Assembly (NCBI RefSeq): GCF_003050615.1
Contig: NZ_NWBU01000009.1
Location: 278,071-342,070 of the forward strand
Origin: Sphingomonas oleivorans
GTDB lineage: Bacteria > Pseudomonadota > Alphaproteobacteria > Sphingomonadales > Sphingomonadaceae
DNA length: 64,000 nt
Direction of reading: 5' to 3'
A model generated the notes under the pieces. The model saw only the letters and a list, made by a program, of their open reading frames with translations, made no database searches and was not told the DNA's origin. The translations under genes and the position numbers were made by a program. This document shows, one piece after another, positions 55,516-64,000 of this stretch (the first letter of the stretch is position 1; every line of letters starts with the position of its first letter).

Positions 55516-58500
55516 ATGATATCCCGCATCTTCATCGATCGGCCGATCCTTGCCTGGGTGATCGCGATCGGCGTGATGCTGGCGGGTATCGGCGCGATCT
55601 TCAGCCTGCCGATCGCCCAATATCCGGACGTGGCGCCGCCGGGCGTCAATATCTCGGCTAATTATCCGGGCGCGTCCGCCGAGACGCTGGAGAGCAGCGT
55701 CACCCAGGTGATCGAGCAGCAGCTTACCGGCATTGACGGGCTGCTCTATTTCTCCGCCACGTCCAGCTCGGCGGGCAGCGTGCAGATCAGCGTGACGCTG
55801 GAGAAGGGCACTGATCCGGATATCGCCCAGGTGCAGGTGCAGAACAAGGTGCAGCAGGCGCTGCCCCGATTGCCCCAGCAGGTGCAGCAGCAGGGGCTGA
55901 CCGTCACCAAGTCCAACGCCGACTTCCTGATGGTGGTCGCGGTCTATGACGAAAGCGACCGGCAGACCAATGCCGACGTCGCCGACTATCTGACGTCCAA
56001 CCTGCAGGACCCGATCGGGCGCATCCAGGGGGTCGGCAACACCAATGTGTTCGGCGCGCAATATGCGATGCGCATCTGGCTCGATCCCTACCGGCTTTCG
56101 GCCGTGGGGCTGATGCCGTCCGACATCATAGCGGCCATTCAGGCGCAGAATACGCAGGTGGCCGCCGGCCAGCTCGGCGCGCAGCCGTCGCCCGACACGC
56201 AGATGCTGAACGCGACCGTGACCGCCAAGTCGCGCCTGCAGCGGCCGGAGCAATTCCGCGCGATCATCGTCAAGACGCAGACGGACGGTTCTCAGGTGCG
56301 GCTTTCCGACGTGGCGCGGATCGAGCTCGGCTCCGAAAATTACAATGCGCTGACGCGATTGAACCGTCATCCCGCCGCAGGCATCGCCATCCAGCTCGCC
56401 CCCGGCGCGGACGCGCTGACCACCGCGCAGATGGTGAAGGACAAGGTGGCGCAGCTCTCGCGCAGCTTCCCGCCCGGCTATCGTTTCGCCTTCCCGCGCG
56501 ACAGCACCGAATTCATCCGCCTTTCGATCGAGGAGGTGGTGAAGACGCTGGTCGAGGCGATCATCCTCGTCGTGATCGTGATGTTCGTCTTCCTGCAGAA
56601 TTGGCGGGCAACCTTGATCCCGACGATCGCGGTGCCGGTGGTGCTGCTCGGCACGTTCGGCGTGCTCGCTATGTTCGGCTATTCGATCAACACGCTGACA
56701 TTGTTCGGTCTGGTGCTGTCGATCGGCCTGCTGGTCGACGACGCGATCGTGGTGGTCGAGAATGTCGAGCGGGTGATGCAGGAGAATCCCGGCCTTTCTC
56801 CGCGCGAGGCGACGATCCGGTCGATGGACGAGATTACGGGCGCGCTGATCGGCATCGGCCTCGTCCTCTCCGCCGTGTTCCTGCCCATGGCCTTCTTCGG
56901 CGGATCGACGGGCGTGATCTATCGCCAATTCTCGATCACCATCATCTCCTCCATGGCGCTTTCGGTGCTGGTGGCGCTGATCCTGACGCCCGCGCTGACC
57001 GCGACCCTGCTCAAGCGGCATGAGGAGGCAGGGACTGCCGGGCAGGGGCGGATCGGCGCGCTGCTCGAACGCTTCTCCGCAGGCTTCAACCGGCGCTTCC
57101 ATCGCATGGTGGCGCGATACGAACAGGGGGTGAGGCGGACGATCGCGCGGCGGGGTGCCGCGATGATCCTCTATGTGGTGATCGCGGCGGGGCTGGCCCT
57201 GCTCTTCACCCGCCTGCCGACCAGTTTCCTGCCGACCGAGGACCAGGGATCGGCGATCGTCCAATATACGCTGCCCCCCGGCGCGACGCGGCCGCGCACG
57301 CTGGAGACGGCGAAGAGGATCGAGGATTATTTCCTGGGGACGGAGGCGGCCAATGTCGACCGGCTGTTCACCGTATCCGGCTTCCGCTTCGGCGGATCGG
57401 GCCAGAATGTCGGGCAGGGTTTCATTGCGCTGAAACCCTGGGACGAGCGCGAGGGCGCGGAAAATGGCGTGATCGCCATCACTCAGCGCGCCAACAGGGC
57501 GCTGGGCGGGCAATTGCGCGACGCCCAATTCTTCGCGCTGACGCCGCCCGCCGTGCAGGGGCTGGGGCAGAGCGGGGGCTTCCAGCTCGAGCTTCAGAAC
57601 ATAGGCGGCCTCAGCCGCGCCGAATTCAAGGCGGCGCGCGACCGGTTGCTCGCCGCGGCCGCGGCAGACAGGTCGCTGGCGAGCGTGCGGCCGGGCGGGC
57701 TGGAGGATCAGCCGACATTGCAGGTCGATGTCGATCAGGCGAAGGTCGGCGCGCTGGGCCTGTCGCAGGCGGCGGTGGACAATACGCTGAGCGCCGCCTG
57801 GGGCGGCATCTATGTCAACGATTTCATCGACCGCGGGCGCGTGAAGCGCGTCTATGTACAGGGCGATGCGCCCTATCGCTCCGCGCCCGAGGATCTGGAC
57901 CAATGGTATGTGCGCTCGGCGAACGGATCGATGGCGCCCTTCTCCGCCTTTGCCAGCGCACATTGGTCGACCGCGCCGGCGACGCTGACGCGCTTCAACG
58001 GCATCCCTTCCTATCAGATACAGGGGCAGGCGGCGCCGGGCAGCAGCTCGGGCCAGGCGATGGACCGGATGGAGCAGCTCGCCGCCGAGATACCGGGCGT
58101 GGGCGTATCCTGGAGCGGGCTGTCCTTTCAGGAGCGGCTCTCCTCAGGGCAGGCGCCGATGCTCTATGCGATCTCGCTGCTGGTCGTCTTCCTGTGCCTG
58201 GCCGGGCTTTACGAAAGCTGGTCGATCCCGCTCGCGGTGCTGCTGGTGATGCCGCTGGGGCTGATCGGCGCGGTGCTGGCCGTGACGTTCCGCGGGCTGG
58301 AGAATGACGTCTTTTTCCAGGTGGGTCTGCTCACCACCATGGGGCTTTCGGCGAAGAATGCGATCCTGATCGTCGAATTCGCCGAACAGGCGGAAAAGAC
58401 GGGGAAGAGCGCCTATGAGGCGGCGATCGAGGCGGCGCGACTCAGGCTTCGTCCGATCCTGATGACCAGCTTCGCCTTCATCTTCGGCGTGCTGCCGCTC

Positions 58501-58686
58501 GCCATATCGACCGGCGCAGGCGCGCAGAGCCGCATCGCCATCGGCACCGCCGTGATCGGCGGCATGCTGACCGCGACGATTCTCGCCATATTCTATGTGC
58601 CGCTCTTCTTCGTGCTGGTGCGGCGGCTCTTCCGCGAAAAGGTGAAGCAGCGGCCCGTAAGCGGCGCGGCGGCGGGCGCGCATTGA
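55516..58686 (+). CDS. RND efflux inner-membrane transporter, second system
   Basis: 1056 residues, HAE1 family. MISRIFIDRPILAWVIAIGV starts it. LSIGLLVDDAIVVVENVERV carries the proton-relay Asp pair, and GLSAKNAILIVEFAEQAEKT and the terminal GGMLTATILAIFYVPLFFVL are conserved. It is similar to, but clearly distinct from, the pump at 9172 (for example longer Gln-rich QVQVQNKVQQALPRLPQQVQ at residues ~95-115). It exports hydrophobic compounds using the proton gradient. It lies 3 bp after the adaptor gene and shares a base with the next gene, so the three are one operon. Confidence 0.96.
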   Translation: MISRIFIDRPILAWVIAIGVMLAGIGAIFSLPIAQYPDVAPPGVNISANYPGASAETLESSVTQVIEQQLTGIDGLLYFSATSSSAGSVQISVTLEKGTDPDIAQVQVQNKVQQALPRLPQQVQQQGLTVTKSNADFLMVVAVYDESDRQTNADVADYLTSNLQDPIGRIQGVGNTNVFGAQYAMRIWLDPYRLSAVGLMPSDIIAAIQAQNTQVAAGQLGAQPSPDTQMLNATVTAKSRLQRPEQFRAIIVKTQTDGSQVRLSDVARIELGSENYNALTRLNRHPAAGIAIQLAPGADALTTAQMVKDKVAQLSRSFPPGYRFAFPRDSTEFIRLSIEEVVKTLVEAIILVVIVMFVFLQNWRATLIPTIAVPVVLLGTFGVLAMFGYSINTLTLFGLVLSIGLLVDDAIVVVENVERVMQENPGLSPREATIRSMDEITGALIGIGLVLSAVFLPMAFFGGSTGVIYRQFSITIISSMALSVLVALILTPALTATLLKRHEEAGTAGQGRIGALLERFSAGFNRRFHRMVARYEQGVRRTIARRGAAMILYVVIAAGLALLFTRLPTSFLPTEDQGSAIVQYTLPPGATRPRTLETAKRIEDYFLGTEAANVDRLFTVSGFRFGGSGQNVGQGFIALKPWDEREGAENGVIAITQRANRALGGQLRDAQFFALTPPAVQGLGQSGGFQLELQNIGGLSRAEFKAARDRLLAAAAADRSLASVRPGGLEDQPTLQVDVDQAKVGALGLSQAAVDNTLSAAWGGIYVNDFIDRGRVKRVYVQGDAPYRSAPEDLDQWYVRSANGSMAPFSAFASAHWSTAPATLTRFNGIPSYQIQGQAAPGSSSGQAMDRMEQLAAEIPGVGVSWSGLSFQERLSSGQAPMLYAISLLVVFLCLAGLYESWSIPLAVLLVMPLGLIGAVLAVTFRGLENDVFFQVGLLTTMGLSAKNAILIVEFAEQAEKTGKSAYEAAIEAARLRLRPILMTSFAFIFGVLPLAISTGAGAQSRIAIGTAVIGGMLTATILAIFYVPLFFVLVRRLFREKVKQRPVSGAAAGAH

Positions 58687-60134
58687 TGCGAGCGTTCATT
58701 CCCTTCGCGCTGCTTATGGCGACTGCGCTCGGCGCGTGCAGCCTCCAGCCCAAATATGTGCGGCCGGCCGCGCCCGTGCCGCCGAGCTGGCCGAAGGGCG
58801 CAGCCTATGTCGAGCCGGGCGATGCGGCCGCGTTGCCGAGCGTCGATTATCGCGACATTTTCCGCGATCCCAAGCTGCAGGCGGTGATCGGGCAGGCGCT
58901 CGCCAATAATCGCGACCTTCGCATTGCTGCGGCCAATGTTGCGGCGGCGCGCGGCCAATATCGCGTGCAGCGGGCGGAGCGACTGCCGCGCATCGTGGCG
59001 GGCGCCGATGCCTCGGTCGCGCGCACCAGCGGCAATGGGGGCGGCGCCAACGGCACGAGCGGGGCTGCGCGGACGAGCGACCGCTATTCGGTCGATCTCG
59101 GCATGGCGGCATTCGAGATCGATCTGTTTGGCCGGGTGCGCAGCCTGACCGACGCCGCGCTCAACGACTATTTTGCGACCGAGGCGGTGGCGCGGACGGC
59201 GCGGCTGGCGCTGGTGGCGGAGACGGCGAGCGCCTGGCTGACGCTCGCGGCGGACCGCAGCCTGCTGGCGATCGCTGAGGCGACCGAGGCCAATGCGGTG
59301 CGATCGGTGAGGCTGACGCGTGCGCGGCTGACCGGCGGCATCGGCACGCGCATCGACCTGCGCCAGGCGGAGACGATCCTGGCGACGGCGCGCGCGGATG
59401 TGGCGAGCTTCACGACGCAGGTGGCGCAGGATCGCAATGCGCTGGAGCTGCTGGTCGGCGCGCCGGTGGCGGAGGAACTGCTGCCGCTATCGATCGAGGC
59501 GGTGGATGGCGGGCTGGCCGAGCTGCCGGTGGGGCTGGATTCGCGCATATTGTTGCGCCGGCCCGACGTGGCGGAGGCGGAATTTACGTTGAAGGCGGCC
59601 AATGCGCGGATCGGCGCGGCGCGGGCGGCCTTCTTCCCGTCGATCAGCCTGACGGCGGTGGCGGGCTTTGCCAGCGGGGCGCTCGACGCCTTGTTCAAGG
59701 AAGGGGCGTTCAATTGGAGCGTGGCGCCTTCGGCGACGCTGCCGATCTTCGATGGCGGTGCCAATCGCGGCAATCTCGCCACCGCCCGGGCCGGGCGCGA
59801 CCGGGCGCTCGCCGCCTATGAGCTGACGATCCAGACGGCGTTCCGCGAGGTGGCCGACGCGCTGGCGCGGCGCAGCACGATCGGCCGGGAATTTGCCGCG
59901 CGCAGCGACCTGCTGGCGGCGGCGAGCGACAATTACCGGCTGTCCGACGCGCGCTATCGCAGCGGGCTCGACAGCTTCCTCGCCAGCCTCGACGCGCAGC
60001 GCACGCTTTATGGAGCACAGCAATCGGTGGTTGCGGCGCGGCTCATTCGGGCGGACAATCTGGTGACGCTCTATCGCGTGCTGGGCGGCGATGCGCGCGT
60101 GGAGGAAGGCGCGTTCGGGCCGGCCGGGCGATAG
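58686..60134 (+). CDS. RND efflux outer membrane factor, second system
   Basis: 482 residues. Signal peptide with lipobox ALGAC, then SLQPKYVRPAAPVPPSWPKG. Both efflux-protein repeats are seen: VDYRDIFRDPKLQAVIGQAL, FEIDLFGRVRSLTDAALNDY, LLRRPDVAEAEFTLKAANAR, FFPSISLTAVAG and LPIFDGGANRGNLA. It forms the trimeric outer membrane channel of this pump. The ATG shares its A with the transporter stop (TGATG), giving translational coupling. It is about the same length as the other outer membrane factor but diverged in the loops. Confidence 0.95.
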   Translation: MRAFIPFALLMATALGACSLQPKYVRPAAPVPPSWPKGAAYVEPGDAAALPSVDYRDIFRDPKLQAVIGQALANNRDLRIAAANVAAARGQYRVQRAERLPRIVAGADASVARTSGNGGGANGTSGAARTSDRYSVDLGMAAFEIDLFGRVRSLTDAALNDYFATEAVARTARLALVAETASAWLTLAADRSLLAIAEATEANAVRSVRLTRARLTGGIGTRIDLRQAETILATARADVASFTTQVAQDRNALELLVGAPVAEELLPLSIEAVDGGLAELPVGLDSRILLRRPDVAEAEFTLKAANARIGAARAAFFPSISLTAVAGFASGALDALFKEGAFNWSVAPSATLPIFDGGANRGNLATARAGRDRALAAYELTIQTAFREVADALARRSTIGREFAARSDLLAAASDNYRLSDARYRSGLDSFLASLDAQRTLYGAQQSVVAARLIRADNLVTLYRVLGGDARVEEGAFGPAGR

Positions 60135-60179
60135 CGGCCATTCCGGTGCGATGCCGGAGCGACGATGAGGAGAGCGAAA

Positions 60180-60998
60180 ATGGCCGATGCCGGGGATCGC
60201 CCGCTCGTCTATCGCCACCGGCTGGCGACGCGGCTGTGGCACTGGCTGAATGCGCTCATCGTGATCGTCATGCTGATGAGCGGGCTGATGATCTTCAATG
60301 CCCATCCGCGCCTCTATTGGGGGCAATATGGCGCCAATGCGGATCGCGCCTGGCTGCAGATCGGCGCATCGCCGACGCGCGGGATGCTGCGTATCGGCGA
60401 CAGGAGCTGGGACACGACCGGCGTGCTCGGGCGGTGGAAGGACCGTGAGGGCAATGTGCAGACGCGCGCCTTCCCATGGTGGGCGACGATCCCGTCGCGC
60501 TACAGCCTTTCCGCCGCGCGGCGCTGGCATCTCGCCTTCGCCTGGCTGCTGGTGGCGGGCGGGCTGGCCTTTCTGGTGGCGAGCCTGTTCAACCGGCATA
60601 TCCGGCGCGACCTGTTGCCCCGGCGCGGGGAACTGGCGCCGGGCAATATCTGGCATGAAATCGCCGATCATGCGCGGCTGCGCCTGCCGGCGGGCGAGGC
60701 GGCGCGGCGCTACAATATCCTGCAGAAGCTCTCCTATCTTGGCGTGATCTTCGGGTTGCTGCCGTTGCTGGTGCTGACGGGGCTTACCATGTCTCCGGGG
60801 ATGAATGCGGCCTGGCCCTGGCTGCTCGACCTGTTCGGCGGGCGGCAATCGGCGCGGTCGATCCATTTCCTGTGCGCGGCGGCGATGCTGCTGTTCATCC
60901 TCGTCCATCTCGTCATGGTGGTGCTGGCGGGGCCGTTCAACGAGGTGCGGTCGATGGTGACGGGCTGGTTCCGGCTGCCGAGGGAGCGGGGGCGATGA
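60180..60998 (+). CDS. Cytochrome b561/b6 domain membrane protein
   Basis: 272 residues. At least four membrane helices: VYRHRLATRLWHWLNALIVI with the first haem His, a helix after RRWHLAFAWLLVAGGLAFLV, a third around YLGVIFGLLPLLVLTGLTMS, and SIHFLCAAAMLLFILVHLVM with two further His. It matches the Ni,Fe-hydrogenase/formate dehydrogenase-type cytochrome b family (PF01292). It should pass electrons between the quinone pool and the molybdoenzyme encoded next, with which it overlaps by ATGA. GAGGAGAG precedes the ATG at 60180. Confidence 0.9.
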   Translation: MADAGDRPLVYRHRLATRLWHWLNALIVIVMLMSGLMIFNAHPRLYWGQYGANADRAWLQIGASPTRGMLRIGDRSWDTTGVLGRWKDREGNVQTRAFPWWATIPSRYSLSAARRWHLAFAWLLVAGGLAFLVASLFNRHIRRDLLPRRGELAPGNIWHEIADHARLRLPAGEAARRYNILQKLSYLGVIFGLLPLLVLTGLTMSPGMNAAWPWLLDLFGGRQSARSIHFLCAAAMLLFILVHLVMVVLAGPFNEVRSMVTGWFRLPRERGR

Positions 60999-61741
60999 TC
61001 TCGCGGAGGAAGGCGATCGGGGCGATCGGGGCGGCGGGGCTGCTGTCCGGCTGCGACCGGATCATAGCGAGCCCGACCGTTCGGGGCGTGCTCAGATCGG
61101 CCGAGGGGCTGACGATGCGCGCGCAGCGGCTGGTGACGGACCGCACCGCGCTGGCGCGCGAGTTCGGCCCGGTGGATCTGTCGCCCGTCTTCCGGTCTAA
61201 TGGGACGGCGATGCCGCGATCGGCGGATTATGCCGCGCATCTGGCGAGCCGCTTCGCCGACTGGCGGCTGGTGGTGGATGGGCTGGTGGCGCGGCCCTTG
61301 TCCCTGTCGCTCGCCCAGATCGGGGCGATGCCGGCGCGGACGCAGATCACGCGACATGATTGCGTCGAAGGATGGAGCGCGATCGGCCAATGGACGGGCG
61401 TGCCGCTGCGCCTGCTGCTCGATCGGGCGGGGCTGAGGAACGGGGCGCGCTATATCGTCTTTCATTGCGCGGACGATTTTGGCGCAGGCAAATATTATGA
61501 AAGCATCGACCTGATCGACGCCTTCCACCCGCAGACGATCATGGCCTGGGCGCTCAACGGGCAGATGCTGCCGGTAGCGAATGGCGCGCCGATCCGGCTA
61601 AGGGTCGAGCGGCAGCTTGGCTACAAACATGCCAAATATGTGATGCGGATCGAGGTCGTCGCCTCGCTCGCCGCGATCGGTGGGGGCAAGGGCGGCTATT
61701 GGGAGGATAGCAATGATTATGAATGGTATGCCGGCATCTGA
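60995..61741 (+). CDS. Molybdopterin-dependent oxidoreductase, Tat-exported lipoprotein
   Basis: 248 residues of the sulfite-oxidase (SUOX) fold, as in YedY/MsrP. The N-terminus MISRRKAIGAIGAAGLLSGC has a twin-Arg motif and a lipobox Cys20, so it is probably a Tat-exported, folded lipoprotein. TRHDCVEGWSAIGQWTGVPL contains the Mo-ligating Cys123, and FHCADDFGAGKYYESIDLID and APIRLRVERQLGYKHAKYVM are family segments. The partner is the cytochrome b just upstream. MsrP-type enzymes repair methionine sulfoxide in the periplasm; the substrate here is not proven. Confidence 0.9.
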   Translation: MISRRKAIGAIGAAGLLSGCDRIIASPTVRGVLRSAEGLTMRAQRLVTDRTALAREFGPVDLSPVFRSNGTAMPRSADYAAHLASRFADWRLVVDGLVARPLSLSLAQIGAMPARTQITRHDCVEGWSAIGQWTGVPLRLLLDRAGLRNGARYIVFHCADDFGAGKYYESIDLIDAFHPQTIMAWALNGQMLPVANGAPIRLRVERQLGYKHAKYVMRIEVVASLAAIGGGKGGYWEDSNDYEWYAGI

Positions 61742-61762
61742 ACGTGCGGACCGTTGAGTTTC

Positions 61763-63826
61763 ATGCGTTCGCTGTTGCTGTGCGCGAGCATCCTTTCCGC
61801 GCCGGCCCTGGCGCAGGAGGCGGAAACCGTCCCCGAGATCGTCGTCACCGGGCGTGGGCTTGAGCCGGGCGCGGGCGAAATTGCCTATGATGTGGTGACG
61901 ATCGATCGGGAGCGGCTGACGTCATCGGCGAGCGGACGGCTGGAGGATGTGCTGCGCGACGCCGCAGGTCTCCAGCAGTTTCGCCGTTCGGACGCGCGAT
62001 CGGCGCATCCGACGAGCCAGGGGGCTAGCCTGCGCGGGCTGGGCGGCAACGCCTCCTCGCGCGCGCTGCTGGTGCTCGACGGCGTGCCGCAGATCGATCC
62101 GTTCGGCGGATGGGTCAATTGGGCGGCGTTCGACCCCCAGCGGCTGGAGCATGTGCGCGTGACGCGCGGCGGAGGAAGCGGCGTGCTCGGGCCGGGCGCG
62201 CTTGCGGGCACGATCGAGCTGACAAGCGCGGGGCGGGCCGATCTGGCGCCGGCCTGGGGCGCGATCGCTTATGGCAGCCGCGATGCGATCGATGCGGATG
62301 CGGGGCTTTCCGCTCGGCTCGGCGGCGGCTTTGCGAGCCTTTCGGCCAGCTACGGTCGGGGCGATGGGTTCGTGCCGATCATCAAGGGGCAGCGGGGGCC
62401 GGTCGATCGGCCGGCGCGCTATGCGCAGGGGAGCGTGGCGGCGCGCGCCGTCTTCCCCGTGGGGCCGGACACGGAGCTTCAGGCGAGCGGGCTCGCCCTG
62501 ATCGACGAGCGGACGCGTGGCCTTGCCTTCACCGACAATCGCACGAGCGGCGCGGATGCGAGCCTGCGGCTGGTCGGGCGGGGGCGCTGGGGGTGGGAGG
62601 CGCTGGCCTATCTGCAGATGCGCGAATTTTCGAGCGGCTTTGCCAGCGCCAACGCCACGCGCACGGCTGTCAACCAGACGCTCGACCAATATAATGTGCC
62701 GGCGACCGGCATTGGCGGGCGGTTCGAGCTGCGTCCGCCCATCGGCGACGGCGTCGAGCTGCGCATCGGCGGCGATGGACGCCTGACCGAGGGCAAGACC
62801 AAGGAGCTGTTCACCTTCGTGGCGGGCCGGCCGACCCGCATCCGTGATGCGGGCGGGCGGACGCGGACGCTGGGCGGCTTTGCCGACCTGACCGTGTCGG
62901 CGAGCGATGCCTTGACCTTGACCGGCGGCGCGCGGATCGACCGCTGGTGGATCGATGAGGGGCATTTGCGCGAGCATGTGCTGGCCACGGGCGCGAGCCT
63001 GACCGATGTGGAGCATCCCGACCGCAGCGGCTGGGAGCCGACGGCACGGGCGGGAATCGCCTATCGGCTGGGTGGCGGGGCGAGTCTGCGGGGGGCGGCC
63101 TATCTGGGTTGGCGCTTGCCGACGCTCAACGAGCTTTATCGCCCCTTCCGAGTGGGGACGGATGCGACCGCGGCCAATCCCGCGCTCAAGCCCGAGCGGT
63201 TGCGGGGCATCGATGCGGGGATCGACTTCCGGCCATTGCCGACGGTGCGGCTGGGGGCGACCGTCTTCCACAATATGCTCGATGACGCGATCGGCAATAT
63301 CTCGCTGGGGCGGGGACCCGGAGTGTTTCCGGGCGTGGGCTTCGTCGCGGCAGGCGGCACCTATCGCCAGCGCGGCAATTTCGATGCGGTGCGGTCGAAC
63401 GGCGTGGAACTGGAGGCGGGCCTGGGCGACGGCGTGTGGCGGCTGGATGCGGCCTATGCCTATGTCGATGCGCGGGTGCGGGCGTCGGGAGCGGCGGCGG
63501 GGCTCGATGGGATGAGGCCCGCACAGACGCCGCGCCATCAGGCCTCGGCGACGCTCGGCTGGTCCCCGCCGGGCGGGATCCGGGCGGCCGCGACGCTGCG
63601 CTATGTCGCGGCGCAGTTCGAGGATGATCAGAATGTGCGGCGGCTCGATGATGCGGTGACGCTCGACGCGACGGCGTCATTGCCGGTCATGACTGGGCTG
63701 ATGCTGGAAGCGAGAGCGGAGAATGTCACCGACGCGCGGGTGGAGGCGGCGATTTCGGGCGATGGCCTGATCGAGCGCGCGACGCCGCGCAGCTTGTGGC
63801 TGGGGCTACGCTATACGGGCTGGTGA
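61763..63826 (+). CDS. TonB-dependent outer membrane receptor
   Basis: 687 residues. Signal peptide, then VPEIVVTGRGLEPGAGEI as TonB-box region, plug domain with GRLEDVLRDAAGLQQFRR, GASLRGLGGNASSRALLVLD and VRVTRGGGSGVLGPGALAGT, and a 22-strand barrel with WRLPTLNELYRPFRVG, LKPERLRGIDAG and the C-terminal WLGLRYTGW ending in an aromatic residue. It imports a scarce ligand across the outer membrane using TonB energy. It starts 21 bp after the molybdoenzyme gene, suggesting co-transcription; ligand (metal chelate, cofactor or other) unknown. Confidence 0.93.
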   Translation: MRSLLLCASILSAPALAQEAETVPEIVVTGRGLEPGAGEIAYDVVTIDRERLTSSASGRLEDVLRDAAGLQQFRRSDARSAHPTSQGASLRGLGGNASSRALLVLDGVPQIDPFGGWVNWAAFDPQRLEHVRVTRGGGSGVLGPGALAGTIELTSAGRADLAPAWGAIAYGSRDAIDADAGLSARLGGGFASLSASYGRGDGFVPIIKGQRGPVDRPARYAQGSVAARAVFPVGPDTELQASGLALIDERTRGLAFTDNRTSGADASLRLVGRGRWGWEALAYLQMREFSSGFASANATRTAVNQTLDQYNVPATGIGGRFELRPPIGDGVELRIGGDGRLTEGKTKELFTFVAGRPTRIRDAGGRTRTLGGFADLTVSASDALTLTGGARIDRWWIDEGHLREHVLATGASLTDVEHPDRSGWEPTARAGIAYRLGGGASLRGAAYLGWRLPTLNELYRPFRVGTDATAANPALKPERLRGIDAGIDFRPLPTVRLGATVFHNMLDDAIGNISLGRGPGVFPGVGFVAAGGTYRQRGNFDAVRSNGVELEAGLGDGVWRLDAAYAYVDARVRASGAAAGLDGMRPAQTPRHQASATLGWSPPGGIRAAATLRYVAAQFEDDQNVRRLDDAVTLDATASLPVMTGLMLEARAENVTDARVEAAISGDGLIERATPRSLWLGLRYTGW

Positions 63827-63937
63827 GAGTTTTCAGCCGACTAGATCGTCTTTCATCTGACTTGAATCGCGGGGGATTCCTGAGCGGGTGATTTTGTGAT
63901 TCACGATGCTGGCTGGGCAGCAGGAGGCCAGCAGGTG

Positions 63938-64000
63938 ATGCCGAAAGCCTGTTCGAATGATCTTCGTGAACGTGTGGTCCGGGCCGTCGAGGCGGGAGCA
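63938..64000 (+). CDS. IS630-family transposase, N-terminal fragment
   Basis: The window ends inside this gene; 21 codons are visible: MPKACSNDLRERVVRAVEAG and A. This opening (a short basic lead then S-x-D-L-R-E-R-V-x-x-A-V-E-A-G) is the standard start of IS630-type transposases, the first helix of their helix-turn-helix. GCAGGAGG lies upstream of the ATG. The 111 bp between the TonB receptor and this gene should contain the left inverted repeat, but I could not fix its boundary without the other end. Confidence 0.85.
   Translation, partial: MPKACSNDLRERVVRAVEAGA

Noticed and set aside
54127..57963. Very long open frame (1278 codons) on the minus strand
   Set aside because: It lies antisense to the second RND adaptor and pump genes. 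The translation is rich in His, Arg and Asp with no domain, as expected from the codon bias of a GC-rich gene read backwards.

Overview
The window is typical of the chromosome of a GC-rich alphaproteobacterium, most likely a sphingomonad (order Sphingomonadales). Supporting markers are a MipZ division ATPase, a DivK-type response regulator beside a DUF3572 gene, a methionine synthase split into two genes, a PEP-CTERM exported protein, a PhoK-like alkaline phosphatase, CIRCE control of groESL and several TonB/RND/porin envelope systems. Coding density is high. Most genes have purine-rich ribosome sites, and many neighbours overlap by the 4-bp ATGA arrangement.

Layout. 0-7.2 kb: start of a peptide transporter, dodecin, a DUF885 hydrolase, a LytS/LytTR-type two-component pair, small hypotheticals, an extensin-like protein and a class I mannose-6-phosphate isomerase. 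7.2-13.8 kb: a TetR regulator divergent from a complete RND efflux operon, with a near-perfect 18-bp operator between them. 13.8-17.1 kb (minus strand): sppA, an acetyltransferase and methylthioadenosine phosphorylase. 17.3-19.5 kb: groES-groEL under a sigma70-like promoter and a perfect CIRCE inverted repeat. 19.6-21.3 kb: two small lipoproteins and MlaA. 21.3-27 kb: a methionine operon led by an ArsR-methyltransferase fusion with a perfect 20-bp palindrome between its -35 and -10, followed by metF and the two halves of MetH. 27-34 kb: PhoK-like phosphatase, DsbD, a redoxin, and a two-gene operon of a DUF1338 dioxygenase and an AstD-like dehydrogenase. 34-45.4 kb: HU, ClpB, PEP-CTERM protein, Dps, L33, DivK, a DUF3572-HAD-RidA-FemAB-like run, MipZ, a DnaJ-domain protein and phosphomannomutase/phosphoglucomutase.

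45.4-51.4 kb looks like an accessory, partly decayed stretch. It has visibly lower GC in places, two genes whose reading frames look broken, a 62-bp degenerate copy of the 3' end of the Lhr-type helicase, a ribbon-helix-helix protein and a lone methylmalonyl-CoA decarboxylase-like gene. 51.4-64 kb returns to envelope functions: an OprO/P-type porin, a sulfate-binding protein, a second complete RND tripartite pump, then a tightly packed cytochrome b / Tat-lipoprotein molybdoenzyme / TonB receptor set. The right edge enters an IS630-type transposase.

No rRNA, tRNA or CRISPR array was recognised. The best candidates for something new are the ArsR-methyltransferase-controlled split-metH operon, an orphan terminator with upstream hairpin just before rpmG (possible sRNA or leader), the DUF1338-AstD pair, and the cytochrome b-molybdoenzyme-TonB set.
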